From Chara braunii (taxonomy: Eukaryota; Streptophyta; Charophyceae; Charales; Characeae), in assembly GCA_003427395.1 (NCBI GenBank), contig BFEA01000615.1, positions 201,646 to 243,180 on the forward strand: DNA of 41,535 nt, given 5' to 3'. Made by a program: the position numbers and the translations under genes. Below, one piece after another: positions 11,041 through 19,315 of this stretch. The notes below the pieces were generated by a model that was not told where the DNA came from, did no database searches, and saw nothing but the letters and a program-made list of their open reading frames with translations. Within the stretch, counting starts at the first letter, position 1; each line of letters begins with the position of its first letter.

Positions 11041-11907
11041 AGTCATCCTTTGACTATTGTAAGTGAGAGGGACACACGGTTTATAGGCGAGCACCGACAA
11101 AACCTAATGAAAGTGTATGGGTCTAAGATGACCATTTCGTCAGGGCGACATCATGAGATTACCGAGCAGATGAATAAACGGCTCCTACAAGTGTTGCGCA
11201 TGTATATAAAACCCGATCAAATTGAATGGGACGAACATGTTCCCAAAGGACACCTAATGAGCTGCATAGGGAATGGAGTCCACGATGACCTATTAACTAT
11301 CTAATTCATTAAGTTCAGAGACTGCTGGTGGGCAGAAGAAAATTCGTTATGCAATATTAGAAAGATTTTCAACGTGTGTGGTAGAATAACACAAAGCCCA
11401 CACCAAATGATCGAACAAGCAAATAAGCATCGGAGACCTTCGCAGTTTGTTGTAGGTGATATAGTTTGGGTGCAGTCGAAAGAACTTCTCATAAAGGAAA
11501 ATATATCGCAAAAGTTGTTGCTTGCTAATAAGGGACCGAGGCAAATTCTTGATGTCGTTGGTGATGTTGATGGTCCTTCCTATATTGTTGAGATTCCTTT
11601 GCATCTACATACCTATCCGACATTCCATGCCTCTAAGATGCTTCCCTGTGCGACTGACGATCAGTTCCCATCAAGAAGATTATTGATACCTCCAGATATG
11701 GATGGCAAATATGACGTCGACAAAATAGTTGTCGAAGATGTCTACAGATCTGGACGTAGAGGGAGGCGTTAGCAACCGTACAAAGTCAGATTTGCTTACC
11801 AAGAGCCTACGAAAGATCGTTGCTTTACTAGAGATGAGTCAATAGAGACAACCTCGCATAGCATATTATGAAAGGGCTCGCAAAAGCGTTAACAAAGTAG
11901 ATTGGTA
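11041..11907 (+). pseudogene. Element E: gypsy integrase and chromodomain-like relic
   Basis: Isolated 3' part of a Ty3/gypsy pol. At 11059-11250 the second catalytic Asp block reads TIVSERDTRFIGEH, followed by the segment where the Glu motif stands (EITEQMNKRLLQVL). A stop at 11302 and a frameshift follow. From about 11401 the C-terminus is clear: VGDIVWVQSKEL, GPSYIVEIPLHLHTYPTFHASKM, then after a TAG at 11770 YKVRFAYQEPTKDRCFTRDE and RIAYYERARKSVNK, ending at TAA about 11907. RT, protease and Gag are absent. The tail matches the B/C/D group in layout but is well diverged. Confidence 0.8.
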
Positions 11908-13123
11908 ATGTTTGTAACTTTCTCGGAGGACCTGGAAATCAGGCCGGCGAGAGTGAAAGGCTTTTCAATTGGCAGACCCCAAATTAGAGTTTCAGTGTTA
12001 AGGTCCCCAAGTCAAAAGAGGCCGAACATGCCTAAATAGGGAAAGGTTGCATTGGGTACCCCACAGGCCACACAAATCAAAATTCAACCGGTACCGGGCC
12101 TCAAAGTCAAGTCCCATAGTCAAAAGGCAGCAGCACTCCAAGAAAATTATGGAAGATATCGGATCTCAAAATTCCAAACAGCAATAAGTCGAGGGCGACC
12201 CGTGTCAGAGGGCTAGGTGTCCCGGCCCTCCACGACGTACCAGGCACACCAAGTTCACGGCCTATTCGTGGACCACAACCGGCCAGCACCTCCACTGACA
12301 AAAGGAGGGGGTGCACCACTGGACTTTCTATTGGTCCATGCGGGCTCGGTGCCTTGTTGTACAACAGAGCACAACCGGCCCATGCTCGTGGTAGCCACTC
12401 GACTCGCTCAGGAACGTGAAGGTAGTAGCCTCAACGCTGTCTTTTCTACTGCACGCCAAATGCAAACTAGTCGAGTTATGGGATGAGTGCGAAGGCAGTG
12501 ATCACTATCAAAATGAAAGTAAAGAAAAGGGAGCGTAAAAAAATAAAGTGGAGTGCTGCTTGTCCAATTTGCGCCTTGATCTGAAACTTTATTTTAGTTT
12601 CGATTTATCAAATGGTTCCAGGCAATCACGACATTACGATTTCATGAGTCAAATTTTTTTTTTTTTTCCCTCTTACATTGATTCTCTAATTTTAGTACCT
12701 CCTTCTCGTGACTTCGCAGGGGAACGAATGGTTCACTTATGCTTTAAAATCTTAGTGGGCGGCCTAGACTGGCCCGACCCCTCGTGAACCTATTTTGCAT
12801 ACTGAAAGTGACTTGCCAGGCGTCGTAGTTTATACTCTAAAAAATCTGGTACCCCCGGCCGGATTGGTAGGAAGCTTATCACCACCATGGAGGGTTATAA
12901 GCCCCCTCCTTACCATCAGATACGGCCTCCTACTAGTGGTAGGTCTATTGTCCCTTTTAAAGGAAGGAGGCCATAGGTAGGTATCTTGTTATGGGACCAC
13001 GGCGCACGCCAAGCCTGTTGTCTTTTCAAGTTTAGCTTAAAAGACTGTAGGAACAAATCGTAGGGGTGCGTCGGGCTAGTGACCGTTGAGTGTTAGTCTT
13101 GATGTGATTCTCTTATCGGTAGA
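11908..13123. other. No recognisable gene
   Basis: About 1.2 kb between the E relic and element F. The first part may be the 3' end of E, but I see no PPT or LTR start I can defend. A poly-T run lies at about 12655-12667. The open frames are short and resemble nothing I know. Confidence 0.5.
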
Positions 13124-14134
13124 TGCGAGGCTTATGCCTCTATGAGCCCCAGACAGCCCCCATTTTGGAGCCAGTCGGCCGCTCTAAGTGAAGGCAGGCT
13201 CGACGAGGCCTTCAGGGCCCTTTTTCGGCCACTGCGCAACTAAGGAAATTCAGGCAGTTGTGCCGCGCCAGTTGGTTGAAGAAACCCAGGCCCTGGGCCG
13301 CCTGTGTGAATGAATGGAAAGCAGGCCCTGGGCTGGATACGGGTACTGCGCCAAACACATGTCAAAGGCAGTTGGGCACATGCAACTACCGCAGGCCCCA
13401 GGCCTGCTCTCGATCGTGCTGGGCCTCAGGCTACCGGGGCCTACTGGAAGCTTCCTGGGACTGGACGCAGGCAGGCCACTTCAATATTGCAAAGGGCCTG
13501 CCTCCTCATTCGATATTCGGGTGCTGGCTGCATGCTGCGCAATTTGCTGGCTGGCGCCTACGCTCTCACGGGCGAGCAGGGAAGGAGCACGCAGCCATAG
13601 CCGAGCTGCGCTGCTGTAAGCTGGGTGAGGCGCAGGGTGGTCCTTGGGTGCTAGTGGCATCTGTGCGTTCCGGGCGAGCAGGGAAGGAGCACTCAGCCAT
13701 AGCCGAGCTGCGCTGCTGTAAGCTGGGTGAGGCGCAGGGTGGTCCTTGGGTGCTAGTGGCATTTGTGTATTGGGGAACGAGGTTGTGAGTGTGGCGAGAG
13801 ACATACCTGGTGCTGGAAGCGTGCGACATTGGTCGTTGTATGTTCGTACTTCGGGAAAGCTGTTGACGTCATCTTTCGGCATCGTAGTATAGGCTAGATA
13901 GGATCTGCCACATGTAGTCTGGGCGCAGAGCGCCATATAGGATATCAACTCTGGTTCTTCGTTGATGATGATGATGGGACTTATTCAGCATTGTCAATTA
14001 TGAACTCTTGGTGTGTTCTTATTTGGTGAATCTCGTGATGCAATTCTGCTATTGGTTCGAGGTCAAGACTATCTGGACTCATATGTATGATGCTGTTTGA
14101 TTGCTGAAGTTCGCTATTGCTCATCTTCCTTGCA
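13124..14134 (+). repeat. Element F: 5' LTR
   Basis: It starts TGCGAGG, the same start as the LTRs of element C, and ends CTTCCTTGCA, the end shared by the B, C and D LTRs. Immediately after come ATT and a PBS-like TGGTAT. Length is 1011 bp, close to 1002-1049 bp for the B and C LTRs. It contains the CTAAGTGAAGGC block near 13182 (stem partly decayed) and the GCGCCAGTTGGTTG block also found in B and C. The long open frames inside are not conserved in the other LTRs. Confidence 0.8.
13569..13772. repeat. 102-bp tandem duplication inside the F LTR
   Basis: Two near-identical 102-bp units, each starting CGGGCGAGCAGGGAAGGAGC at 13569 and 13671, with only a few differences by eye. The duplication is not present in the B, C or D LTRs, so it is private to this copy or its subfamily. 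Confidence 0.9.
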
Positions 14135-14137
14135 ATT

Positions 14138-14152
14138 TGGTATGGGAGTTGT
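14138..14152 (+). promoter_or_regulatory. Element F: primer binding site (decayed)
   Basis: TGGTATGGGAGTTGT, three bases after the LTR end. B has TGGTATCAGAGCTGG at the same offset, which matches the 3' end of initiator tRNA-Met. The F version carries several substitutions. Confidence 0.65.
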
Positions 14153-15398
14153 GGCACGTTTGCGCTCATCTGGCGCTTGTCTTCTGCCTGGTACGGTACA
14201 TACATGCGGTCTGCTTGGCGAGTTTGGTCGTAAGTGGTGTGTAGTGAGGAGGGCGGAGGCGAGTGAGTGGCGACCCAGGAGGTGAGGGGATCGCCAGGAA
14301 GGCTACGTGGGGGTTAATGTGGTCTGGACAGTGTGATGAGAACTATCTAATGTGCGATTGATGCTGAGGTGGAATGATGAGATAATGCTGGTTGTGCCGA
14401 TGCAATGACTGGTCATCGCAATCGCCATCAGGTCATCTGGTGAGATTATCTCTGTGGTTGGGGGCAACTATTTGAGGTACGTTTCTCTTAACCTTATCTA
14501 CCCTATCCGACACTCCTTACCGTGAGGTTGTGTGTTCCTTCTTGAGAGTCCTCTCATTGTGAGGTGTCGAGTGCGCTCAACCTTGAGAGTCGACAATGTT
14601 CACGTGGAGCATCTGGGAGAAGATGGCCAGAGCTTTCTGAAGGGCCCTGGACGAAGCACTGGGTCACGGTCACCATGCCAACCCACAGGGAGTAGAGCAC
14701 GCATGCCTTGCTGCTTGTCCTTTGTTTGGCTTGCTGCGCTGTTAGATGGGTACTGAAGGGCAGGCCAGCCCTTAAGGGAGACGAGACCGGGCGTCTTTAA
14801 ATAAGCTCCGGAAGGGGAATCATTGGCTGTGATCGTCGTCCGGCTGCGACGTAAAATAATTCCTGGAGTTACTTGGGGGCGGACGTTGAATTGCCTCTGG
14901 ATCAGCCAATGATTGTAAGGCTCGTTGCACGCGAGGATAATCCAGTGCAGGGCTGGCCAGCTTAGCAGATACTCAGGGCACAGGGGTGGGCCAAACACAC
15001 ACCTTTAGACACACAATGCCTCCGGATTGCTCAGCGACGCTGACGTCAAGTGATACTCAGGGGAACTAAGGGAGGGGTTGATTCCAGGTGATAAGTTCGA
15101 GAAAATTCCATGTTGTCCTATCCACACAAATGATTCTATTTTTATGTTTTGATTAGTTAGGTGTACAGCCATTGACATCTGACAGACAACATTAGTTAGA
15201 ACTGCTTCTTGTTCATGATGCTTCTGTTTGCGGACTAGTCAAACTAAAAAGAGTGTCGTTTGTAGGAATCTGACTTACATGTTGGCCCCAAGTGATATTT
15301 GTTCCAAAATAGCAACCACCTAATTAGTTGGTCTGTGCACTACGCTACGGTAGGCATCTAGAGTGCATTAGTGCAGATTGTGTACAATGTTGTGGCTT
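14153..15398 (+). other. Element F: untranslated leader
   Basis: Homologous by eye to the leaders of B (17119-18362) and C (33584-34848, minus strand). Shared blocks include GTTGGGGGCA, CTTATCTACC, GGGTCACGGTCACCATGCCA and GCACAGGGGTGGGCC. A six-codon upstream ORF lies at 14675-14695 and an AT-rich TTTAAATAAG near 14796 sits where B and C have TATAAA. Confidence 0.65.
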
Positions 15399-15638
15399 AT
15401 GAGTGATAGGGAGGAACAGCAACCGAACGACCGGATCTTGCGATCGGCAAGGCACCCAGTAGCCCACTTGGCATTAGGACCAGAGGGCGACAAACATCTG
15501 TTCCGCCAGCTTAGGGAGAGGCAGCAGCAGCAGAGGAGGGCTAGAGCAGCAGAGGCTAGCAGGGCACTAGTGAGTGAAGCCGCAACTTTAGAAGCCATGG
15601 CCACCTCAGCACAACAGTCCTCTCAGGCTGGTAGTTAA
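15399..15638 (+). pseudogene. Element F: Gag N-terminus, truncated
   Basis: Starts ATG at 15399 (MSDREEQQPNDRIL...), equivalent to the Gag starts of C (MSEDSGEEEQ) and B (MSGSDPVDD), each at the end of a homologous leader. The alignment continues through a basic, Arg/Gln-rich segment (RQLRERQQQQRRARAAEA) into a Ser/Ala/Gln-rich stretch, and ends at TAA 15636-15638. The stop lies inside the left arm of a large inverted repeat. The rest of Gag and all of Pol are missing: after the palindrome the sequence is no longer element F. Confidence 0.7.
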
Positions 15639-15692
15639 GGGTCTGACAGACCCTGAACTACCAGCCTGAGAGGACTGCTGTGCTGATGTGGC
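15600..15692. repeat. 93-nt near-perfect inverted repeat (fold-back)
   Basis: The arms 15600-15645 and 15647-15692 are 46 nt each with a single-base spacer and three mismatches by eye. The left arm is Gag-coding sequence of F. The right arm is the same segment inverted, and on the minus strand it stays open where the left arm has its TAA. It marks the 3' end of what remains of F. A transcript would fold into a tight hairpin. Confidence 0.93.
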
Positions 15693-16051
15693 ACTCTGCT
15701 GACGTGTCCGGAGACTGCAGTCGTAGGACCGAGAAGAGGAAAGAGAAGGTAGGGGTGGGAAGAAGGGAGGGCAGGCAAACAATGCACAGACAGTCCCGTT
15801 CCGCCCTGACCTTGACACTAATGAAGAGAAAAAAAATTTCCCCCCCTCCCCCCACGACTTTTCGAATTTTGGGAAATTAAATAAAATTTTAATCGAAAAA
15901 TAGAAATTACTGAAATTTTAATTTACGCAAAAGATTAAATACTTGATTAACGAATATTTACATTTGCAATAATGAATTTCACAAACGTTAAATATTTAAT
16001 CAAGAATATCTAAATTTGCATTAATACAAGAAATGAATAAGTTTAAGCAAG
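15693..16051. other. AT-rich flank, possibly leader of element G
   Basis: No gene. The second half is very AT-rich (about 15870-16047). It matches in character the sequence on the other side of element B (24071 on), as expected if B inserted into one contiguous AT-rich stretch. The last four bases, CAAG (16048-16051), are the left target-site duplicate. Confidence 0.5.
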
Positions 16052-17100
16052 TGTGAGGATTTAGCCCTCAAGTAAGGGCCTTGCCATGATGTACATGTTC
16101 TGGGCTAAGGCCCCAGCAAGACTCGTGCCCGCCCTAAGTGAAGGCGGACCAGGAAATCAACAAGAGCCCTTTGTGCCAACATTTCACGAAGTGGGGTTCA
16201 TACAGTTGCAACACGCCAGTTGGTTGGAGTGCACCGAGTCTCGGATTTCAGCAAATGTTGAAAGCCCAGGGCCTCTGAGTTAGTTAGGCCCTGGGCACTC
16301 AAACGAGAGGCTGACAATGCACGCTAGGTATAGAGGCCGAAAATGCAAAAGGGAAATCGGCCCAGTATCTGAATCTGGCCACAGGCCTCGATGAAGGAGG
16401 CGCAACTGCATTGCCCCGGGGCCCAACTGTATCGGGCTGGTTTCAGCCTCTGGGCCCAATCGCAGGCTGAAGGGAGGCCGCCCACACGCAGCACTGGCAT
16501 ATAGGCAAGCAGGGCGAGTGGGCAGGAATCTTGGCCAATGCAGGCATTGCGGGCACGCTGCGCAAATGCATGTGTGCTGCGCTGTGCATGAGCTGCGCTA
16601 CGCTAAGGTGAAGCACGCTAGCGCTAGGCGGTAGGGCGTTGCCTGCGTGCATGGCACTGGCGGCCATAGCCGGGCCGCATGAGGGTGCAGGAGAGGTGAA
16701 GGGCGAAGGTGGTCTTCGGAGGTGAAGGGCGCTGTGTGGGTACAAGGGAGAGTGTGGGTGAAGAGGACACGTACCTGGTGGAGGTGGAGGTCGGCATTGG
16801 TGTTGACGTCATCACTCGTTGGTAGTCAAGTTGTCTGGTTGCTTTCATTGCTGTAGTTGTAGGCTAGGCTGTAGAGTAGATAGGGCGCCTGGCGCCATTC
16901 ACAAGAGAGAGCTACATTGGGGTATGCTGTTGGTGTTGCCCTGTTGGGCATGGACATTGACTCACGATTCTTTTGTATCATTCTCAATTGGATGGTTACT
17001 CGGTTCCATTGTGCTATCTGCTCTGGCTTTGACTACTTGGACTTCAGTGTGATTTGGCATTCTGGATTTCTGTGCTTCGTCCATATTCATGTTCCTTGCA
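16052..17100 (+). repeat. Element B: 5' LTR
   Basis: Begins TGTGAGGATT and ends TTCCTTGCA. It aligns along its whole length with 23057-24070; the main length difference is 35 bp near 16245-16280 absent from the 3' copy. It contains a CCCGCC...GGCGG hairpin at 16128-16147. The PBS follows after three bases. Confidence 0.93.
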
Positions 17101-17103
17101 ATT

Positions 17104-17118
17104 TGGTATCAGAGCTGG
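17104..17118 (+). promoter_or_regulatory. Element B: primer binding site, initiator tRNA-Met type
   Basis: TGGTATCAGAGCTGG three bases after the LTR. TGGTATCAGAGC is the usual plant retrotransposon PBS complementary to the 3' end of initiator tRNA-Met. Confidence 0.9.
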
Positions 17119-18362
17119 TATGATTCGTCACGAACCTTCGGCATGCTGGCGTTATAAAGACTTGGTGCGTTGATGATGCTTCTTCGCAGTTGGTACTTGT
17201 GACGCCAGGCCATTGATAGGCGCACGCCCTGGGTAGAGAGGGGTGCGTTGGAAGGCTACATACGACATTAATAGCCGTGGTGACAGGCGGAATGTTTGAT
17301 TGATGATGAGAGCATGCTGATGTGGCATTGGACTAAGGTGGCACTGCATTGCGTTGTGGGTGGTACCGAGGTCATGACCGGCCATCAAATGCAACATCAG
17401 CTCAATTGGTGAGAAAATNTGTGGTTGGGGGCANCTATCNNNAGGTATGTTGATCCCTTACCTTATCTACCTTCTCAATCTCTTCTTACCGTGAGGAAGT
17501 GAGTCCAACTTNNGATTCCTCTCCTTGGTGAGGTGTCGTGAGCGTGCTACCTTGAGAGACGACAATATTCCCGGAAGCATCTGGAAGGAGAAAGGGCGGT
17601 GCCTCTAAAGGGCCCTGGTCGAAGCACTGGGTCACGGTCACCATGCCAACCAACAGAGAGTAGTGCACGCATGCGATGGCTGCTGTCCTGTTTGGCACTT
17701 GCTGCGCTCAAATAGAAGTCTTGCCGGGTATGCCAGCCTTTTAAGAGACGCTTACCAGACCGTCTATAAACATTTCTGGTTGGGGACTCTATAAATTCCT
17801 GAAGAGATGGGGGCGCTCTATAAATTCCTCCTGATCAGCCAGATCATCCGGGTGTAAGGTTCGTTTCCGTACGAGGGTAAATAAGAGTGGACTGGCTGGC
17901 CTGCTCGGCTCTAACTTGGGCACAGGGGTGGGCCGATACACACACGAAAACACTGCTTTGCTCAATGATGCTGTCCGGATGGTTGGATTGAGGGGAAGCG
18001 TAGATTCCAATTGGTGCTCAACCGTATACACAACCATACCCATCAATCATACATCTGCTACATTGTCTTTTTGTATCTTTGATTAGTTGGTGGATAGGCT
18101 GTTAACACCTCACAGACAGATTAGGTAGGACTGTTGTATGCTACCATAGCCAGTTCTGTCTAATGCTGATGTAAGTGAACCTATCGAGATACATCTAAAC
18201 AATGTAGACAATCTGTGTGAATGTTGTACACATGCCACTTGATTCGGTACAGTAGGGGACTCGCCGGACACAACTATATTTAAAAAATTAGGAATCGGTC
18301 AGACACATGCTGCGGTAGGATTCCACTAGGGGATTCTAGTGCAGATACTATCTGCCTAACTA
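17119..18362 (+). other. Element B: untranslated leader with upstream ORF and TATA-like boxes
   Basis: Long leader between PBS and Gag, homologous to those of C and F. A six-codon ORF (ATG CCA ACC ... TAG) lies at 17643-17663 behind GGTCACGGTCACC. TATA-like boxes lie at 17774 (CTATAAAC) and 17790 (CTATAAATT); the first is conserved in C. Scattered Ns (17419-17513) are unresolved bases. No long ORF is conserved among the three leaders. Confidence 0.65.
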
Positions 18363-18482
18363 ATGAGTGGGTCAGACCCTGTTGATGATAGAGCTGACAA
18401 TAGGAGACTAACACGTGCAGAGGCACTAAGGGTACCGCACGTGTTCCAGGCCCTACAACCTTGGAGTCAAGGGAAGGCCGCG
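18363..18482 (+). pseudogene. Element B: Gag N-terminus, cut by mitochondrial DNA
   Basis: ATG at 18363 begins MSGSDPVDDRADNRRLTRAE, at the end of the leader and in the same place as the Gag starts of C and F. The pattern R-[IL]-T-R...[FL]...LQP/LGP aligns with C. After about 38 codons it runs into TAA where the mitochondrial sequence starts (about 18483). Everything between here and the zinc-knuckle region at 19127 is missing. Confidence 0.65.
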
Positions 18483-18830
18483 TAAACAAAAACCAATAGT
18501 ACTGGCAACGTATCCTGCATAAATACGAGGAGGATGTATAGCCAATACGGGGTCTTGTAGTACAGGGTTGAATTCTTTTCCCGAATCAGTGCTTAAAAAG
18601 GAAATTCGAAAAAAAGGATTGGAGGTTAAACATAAAAAAATAGAGAAAAATAAAACAATCCATTTGTGAATCATAAGAGGGGCACCAGTCAAGGCAACTT
18701 CGTTGCGAGTTCAAAAACAAAAGATAAAACCATAAAGACTCAGGATCCAACACCATAATAAGAGACTACCTTCATGATTCGACCAAGTTCCAGAAACTTG
18801 AGTCTTATGTACTGATGGTTTTGACGAAGA
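18483..18830 (-). pseudogene. ccmFN: Mitochondrial ccmFN fragment (nuclear insert)
   Basis: On the minus strand this encodes parts of CcmFN, the mitochondrial cytochrome c maturation (haem lyase) subunit: GTWSNHEGS and [10 protein letters not shown] (about 18805-18735), then after a stop/frameshift [12 protein letters not shown] and [20 protein letters not shown] ending near 18486. The motif run 'NPVLQDP.LAIHPP.IYAG' is diagnostic for plant Ccm[10 protein letters not shown] resembles bryophyte/charophyte forms more than the angiosperm IYAGDVAS. It is antisense to element B and lies inside its gag. Non-functional fragment. Confidence 0.85.
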
Positions 18831-18854
18831 TTCTGTGAAACTTTTAGCTCATTA

Positions 18855-19123
18855 TTTAGAAGTTGTTTGGAATGTTTTTAGCTATTTTATTGATTTTGTT
18901 TCAAACGGGAACCACTGATNNACAAATCTTATTAACAACAGAATTTAGCGAACGACGTCAAATATTGCTATGGATTGCTTTTTTTGCATCTTTTGCAGTG
19001 AAAGTACCTATGGTACCAGTTCATATTTGGTTACCTGAAGCTCATGTAGAAGCACCCACCGCTGGATCTGTTATCTTAGCGGGAATTCTCTTAAAATTGG
19101 GAACTAATGGTTTTTTAAGATTT
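18855..19123 (+). pseudogene. nad4: Mitochondrial nad4 fragment (nuclear insert)
   Basis: Plus-strand frame from about 18863 encodes an internal piece of NADH dehydrogenase subunit 4 (complex I, inner mitochondrial membrane): LFQTGTTD, then [40 protein letters not shown] and [14 protein letters not shown]. These are near-invariant in plant nad4; the usual 'GTYGF' is GTNGF here. Two Ns fall at 18920-18921. It ends at about 19123, where Gag sequence of element B resumes. Being next to an antisense ccmFN piece, it looks like a patchwork of mitochondrial fragments. The plastid homologue ndhD is less likely given the EFSERRQ and [10 protein letters not shown] wording. Confidence 0.92.
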
Positions 19124-19126
19124 TAG

Positions 19127-19315
19127 CAGGCTGAGTGGGTTAAGGCAGGTCTTGATCAAGACGTATGGCGTGACCGCCAAACGCGTGGCGCTTGTATCAA
19201 CTGCGGGGAATACGGACACTCGCAGTACAAGTGCCAGAACGCGAAGGTTACGCAAAAGGTAGCTCCAAAGATAGGGGCATCCTATTCCCAGGCTTCTAGC
19301 TCGGGAAACGCGTGA
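19127..19315 (+). pseudogene. Element B: Gag C-terminus with CCHC zinc knuckle
   Basis: Frame resumes as QAEWVKAGLDQDVWRDRQTR, matching C's PAWVKLGLDYEVWRDRVAR, followed by the zinc knuckle CINCGEYGHSQYKC (C-X2-C-X4-H-X4-C, from 19193). It ends ASSSGNA and TGA at 19313-19315. The last codons before the stop form the slippery site. This gives the right boundary of the mitochondrial insert. Confidence 0.88.
19303..19309 (+). promoter_or_regulatory. Element B: -1 ribosomal frameshift slippery site GGGAAAC
   Basis: Read in the Gag frame it is G GGA AAC, the X-XXY-YYZ form, one codon before the Gag TGA. The protease frame is -1 to Gag and opens through this point (GGG AAA CGC GTG AGG...). Element C has the same heptamer in the same frame and place. 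A downstream RNA structure was not established. Confidence 0.75.

Larger units (their letters stand above)
13124..15692 (+). mobile_element. Element F: truncated LTR retrotransposon (LTR, leader, gag start)
   Basis: 5' portion of an element of the same group as B, C and D, with a C-type LTR. Order is LTR, PBS, leader and Gag N-terminus, then a fold-back junction. No 3' LTR is seen in the window. Confidence 0.75.

Noticed and set aside
13258-13948. 176-codon plus-strand and 155-codon minus-strand frames in the F LTR
   Set aside because: They fall inside an LTR across a 102-bp tandem duplication and have no counterpart in related LTRs.
17104-17118. Could the Met-type PBS sequences be tRNA gene fragments?
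   Set aside because: Only the terminal 12-15 bases match, always three bases from an LTR end, which is the PBS position.
18863-19126. Plastid ndhD instead of mitochondrial nad4
   Set aside because: The EFSERRQ and [18 protein letters not shown] wording is that of mitochondrial nad4, and a mitochondrial ccmFN piece lies next to it.
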